Part shown: one piece after another, positions 12,880 through 14,301 of the stretch | Layout: the number at the start of each line of letters is the position of its first letter | Numbering within the stretch: the stretch's first letter is position 1 | From: Methanomicrobia archaeon | GTDB lineage: Archaea > Methanobacteriota_B > Thermococci > Methanofastidiosales > B48-G16 | Length of the DNA: 14,301 nucleotides | Direction: 5' to 3' | Assembly: GCA_023133315.1 (NCBI GenBank) | Contig: JAGLWR010000013.1 | Location: 1 to 14,301 of the forward strand | The notes under the pieces: model-generated | Database searches by the model: none | What the model was told of the DNA's origin: nothing | Seen by the model: only the letters and a program-made list of their open reading frames with translations | Program-made: the position numbers and the translations under genes

Positions 12880-13896
12880 GCGGACGACGATGCCGTTATC
12901 GTGCTGGGAGGTTTCACAGGAAACTGGAAAGAGGGTACCAATGTGAACCCTGTCTTTGTAGAATATGTCCTGAAAAACGGAAAGGATTATTTTAATATTC
13001 TCGACGTGCACCTTTACGGAGATCCTGAAACTTATAAAGAGAGAGTGGGATGGTTCGTAGACTTAATGAACAAATATGGATATTCAAAGCCTATCTGGAG
13101 CACCGAGATGGGGGGACCAGATATCAGGTTATGTTTTGATACGGACGCGGGCATATCAAGAGATAAATCACTGGAAGAATTCATCACGGAAAATGAGTGT
13201 GCAAGGGTTTTTCATCTGTCTGAATACAAAAAAGAATATTATAGAATGCACGCGGAAGAAGTTGTGAAACGGTATATGTATGCGTTTGACGCAGGGGTTT
13301 CCAAACCGTTCTGGTGGATACTGTATGCTGTAAAGGAATACCAGCATCTGACATATGAGTGGATGGTACATGTTGTATTTTCAAAAATGGGCCTTGTTGC
13401 AACTGAGAGCGAAAGAGGTAGAGGAGTAACAGCGTACATGAAAACGCCGGGATATTACACGTATAAAATAATGGTAGAGGAGCTTGACATGTTTGATTCC
13501 ATTGAAAAACTTCCCTTTGGTAATGCAGAGGTGTTTCTTTTTAATGTCTCAGGAACGCACGTGATAGTTGCGTGGTCTGAGAATGGTGCAACAATAGATC
13601 TGAGCAACTATCTTGACGGCTCTGTGAGGGTACGTCATATTGTTACAGCGTTGGATGTTGAGGAAAAGCCGATATACAAAGAAGACGAAATCATGTTACC
13701 TTCATCCGTTTTTGTCAGGAGTGAGCCTGTATTTCTCAGTGAGAAGGAATAGGAAATTGTGGGAGACAGAAAAGGGCTTCGATATCTTGTGAGAGGTAAA
13801 ATAGATTGTATACTCCTTGATCATACCTTGGAGTCATTTATCAGGAATAGAAATAGCTTTACTACTTCTTCAGAAGGCTAAAGCATTCTGTCGTTT

Positions 13897-13908
13897 GGTT
13901 CGCAGTGC
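13897..13908 (+). repeat. 12-bp direct repeat, copy 1
   Basis: GGTTCGCAGTGC, identical to 14009-14020, with the two hairpins between the copies. Confidence 0.5.
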
Positions 13909-13935
13909 AACCGTCTCTTTTAAAGAATCAGGGAC

Positions 13936-13953
13936 TTCACATCTTAATGTGAA
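13936..13953. repeat. inverted repeat, 7-bp stem
   Basis: TTCACAT-CTTA-ATGTGAA: perfect 7-bp stem with a 4-base loop, about 15 bases after a TCTTTTAAAGA TATA-like element. Confidence 0.5.
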
Positions 13954-13968
13954 TGTCGCCAACACTTC

Positions 13969-13989
13969 GATGTAGGCTTTGCCTACATC
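13969..13989. repeat. inverted repeat, 9-bp stem
   Basis: GATGTAGGC, a TTT loop, then GCCTACATC: a perfect 9-bp hairpin not followed by a T-run, so not a simple terminator. Confidence 0.6.
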
Positions 13990-14008
13990 CGTCTGTTTGC
14001 GTGCACCG

Positions 14009-14020
14009 GGTTCGCAGTGC
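14009..14020 (+). repeat. 12-bp direct repeat, copy 2
   Basis: GGTTCGCAGTGC, identical to 13897-13908; a T-run (CATTTTTAT) follows at about 14029. Confidence 0.5.
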
Positions 14021-14213
14021 GATCGAAACATTTTTATATGAATGGAACGCTGAATACATAGTTACGCCACATGACTGGGGAATGGCTGCGAATATGGCGC
14101 ATGAAAATGGGCGTTCAAAGCGAGTAATATGGATACGAACGAACCAGATACTATTGTGTTACGGCAAAGAAATTTTTTTCAGATAAATAACCGAATTTTT
14201 TTTAAAAGGGAGT

Positions 14214-14279
14214 TAGTTTTTATATATATGAAAACTAAGTATTTAGGAAAGTCAATGTTATCATAAAAAATATAGGTGA
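14214..14279 (+). promoter_or_regulatory. promoter and ribosome site of the last gene
   Basis: AGTTTTTATATATATG (14214-14230) is a TATA-like element, and GGTGA (14275-14279) lies 5 bases before ATG 14285. The expected leader is about 35 bases. Confidence 0.5.
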
Positions 14280-14284
14280 TGAAT

Positions 14285-14301
14285 ATGAATGGAGAAAAAA
14301 A
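14285..14301 (+). CDS. 5' end of a gene cut by the window edge
   Basis: ATG AAT GGA GAA AAA gives MNGEK before the window ends. A well-placed GGTGA site and a TATA box upstream support a real start; the product cannot be inferred. Confidence 0.55.

Larger units (their letters stand above)
12228..13752 (+). pseudogene. secreted clan GH-A-like glycoside hydrolase, broken twice
   Basis: Three stretches in two frames join into one protein of about 505 residues. A lipoprotein signal ends VNGC (C23), then comes an acidic Ser/Thr linker and a TIM-barrel hydrolase. A TGA at codon 108 replaces the Trp expected in GEFN-W-EKLDYYLEEVG. At 12867-12879 AAGGAGT is duplicated (AAGGAGTAAGGAG), adding 7 bases, creating a TAA and shifting the frame; removing one copy gives HDVIKEADDDAVIVLGGF. 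Catalytic residues are still visible: acid/base in SIENEME (N179-E180) and nucleophile in WSTEMGG (E291), as in GH39/GH5-like members of clan GH-A. A beta-sandwich-like C-terminus follows. Other genes here end in TGA, so readthrough as Trp is unlikely. The frame is otherwise clean, so the damage is recent. Confidence 0.85.
13753..14284. other. 532-base stretch without a supported gene
   Basis: It holds short open frames only. One in-frame continuation after the glycosidase stop reads VGDRKGLRYLVRGKIDCILL before a stop at about 13880. Another, 13953-14186, has no ribosome site and no family I recognise. The middle contains two hairpins and a 12-bp direct repeat (annotated separately), and the end carries a promoter for the next gene. 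The open fragments may be gene debris. Confidence 0.5.

Noticed and set aside
13753..13882. In-frame continuation after the glycosidase stop (VGDRKGLRYLVRGKIDCILL...)
   Set aside because: No start codon and too short to judge; may be debris of another gene.
13969..13989. Hairpin as an intrinsic terminator of the glycosidase transcript
   Set aside because: It lies over 200 bases after the stop and has no T-run directly after the stem.
13953..14186. 77-aa open frame ending WNAEYIVTPHDWGMAANMAHENG... with a protein-like look
   Set aside because: No ribosome site, its start lies inside the hairpin region, and I recognise no family; possibly a gene fragment, but not supportable as a CDS.
1..14301. 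CRISPR array, tRNA, rRNA or insertion-sequence transposase
   Set aside because: No regularly spaced repeats, no cloverleaf with the required conserved bases, and no transposase motif were found by eye.

Overview
The window looks like a euryarchaeal chromosome fragment. It is AT-rich. Most start codons sit either behind a GGTGA/GGAG ribosome-binding site or about 25-30 bases downstream of a TTTAAA/TTTATA-type TATA box, which is the archaeal leaderless arrangement. Gene content agrees: PIN-type VapC, an E1/MoaD (SAMP-like) sulfur-carrier set, a COG2522-like HTH regulator, a short VIT/CCC1-type carrier and lipobox lipoproteins. I cannot name the species.

Layout. 1-1114: the 3' end of an MvdD-like ATP-grasp peptide ligase, translationally coupled (ATGA) to a four-helix membrane protein. 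1185-1677: a dual-specificity-type phosphatase broken by one extra A in an A-run. 1680-3780: pyrF on the minus strand inside toxin-antitoxin debris, made up of one intact VapBC pair, two decayed vapB/vapC fragments and an orphan antitoxin of a different type. 3893-4876: a lone OppD/DppD ATPase whose arginine codon use differs from every neighbour and which is bracketed by an 11-bp direct repeat. 5001-6648: an apparent operon of OsmC, an E1-like enzyme and two MoaD-like carriers. 6724-9125: a second apparent operon of a cysteine-bearing HTH regulator, quinolinate synthase NadA and a permease with an N-terminal YHS/TRASH-like metal-binding segment, with a perfect 18-bp palindrome at the predicted transcription start. 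9181-9657: a VIT/CCC1-type metal carrier. 9795-11386: a DUF4185-like secreted protein and a small membrane protein. 11503-12222: an AlkD-like DNA glycosylase. 12228-13752: a secreted clan GH-A-like glycoside hydrolase pseudogene with a nonsense codon and a 7-bp tandem duplication. 13753-14284: non-coding sequence with hairpins and direct repeats. 14285-end: the first codons of a new gene.

How the parts work together. The central 5.0-9.7 kb carries sulfur activation and transfer (E1 plus two GG-terminal carriers), a peroxidase-like OsmC, an Fe-S enzyme making quinolinate and two metal-related membrane proteins, so a sulfur/metal/redox theme is plausible. Three genes there (the second moaD, nadA and the permease) have no ATG/GTG/TTG where homology puts their N-termini, but have ATT or ATA there. 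This is the most unexpected pattern in the window. The flanks show active gene decay: frameshift, nonsense, tandem duplication and toxin-antitoxin scars.
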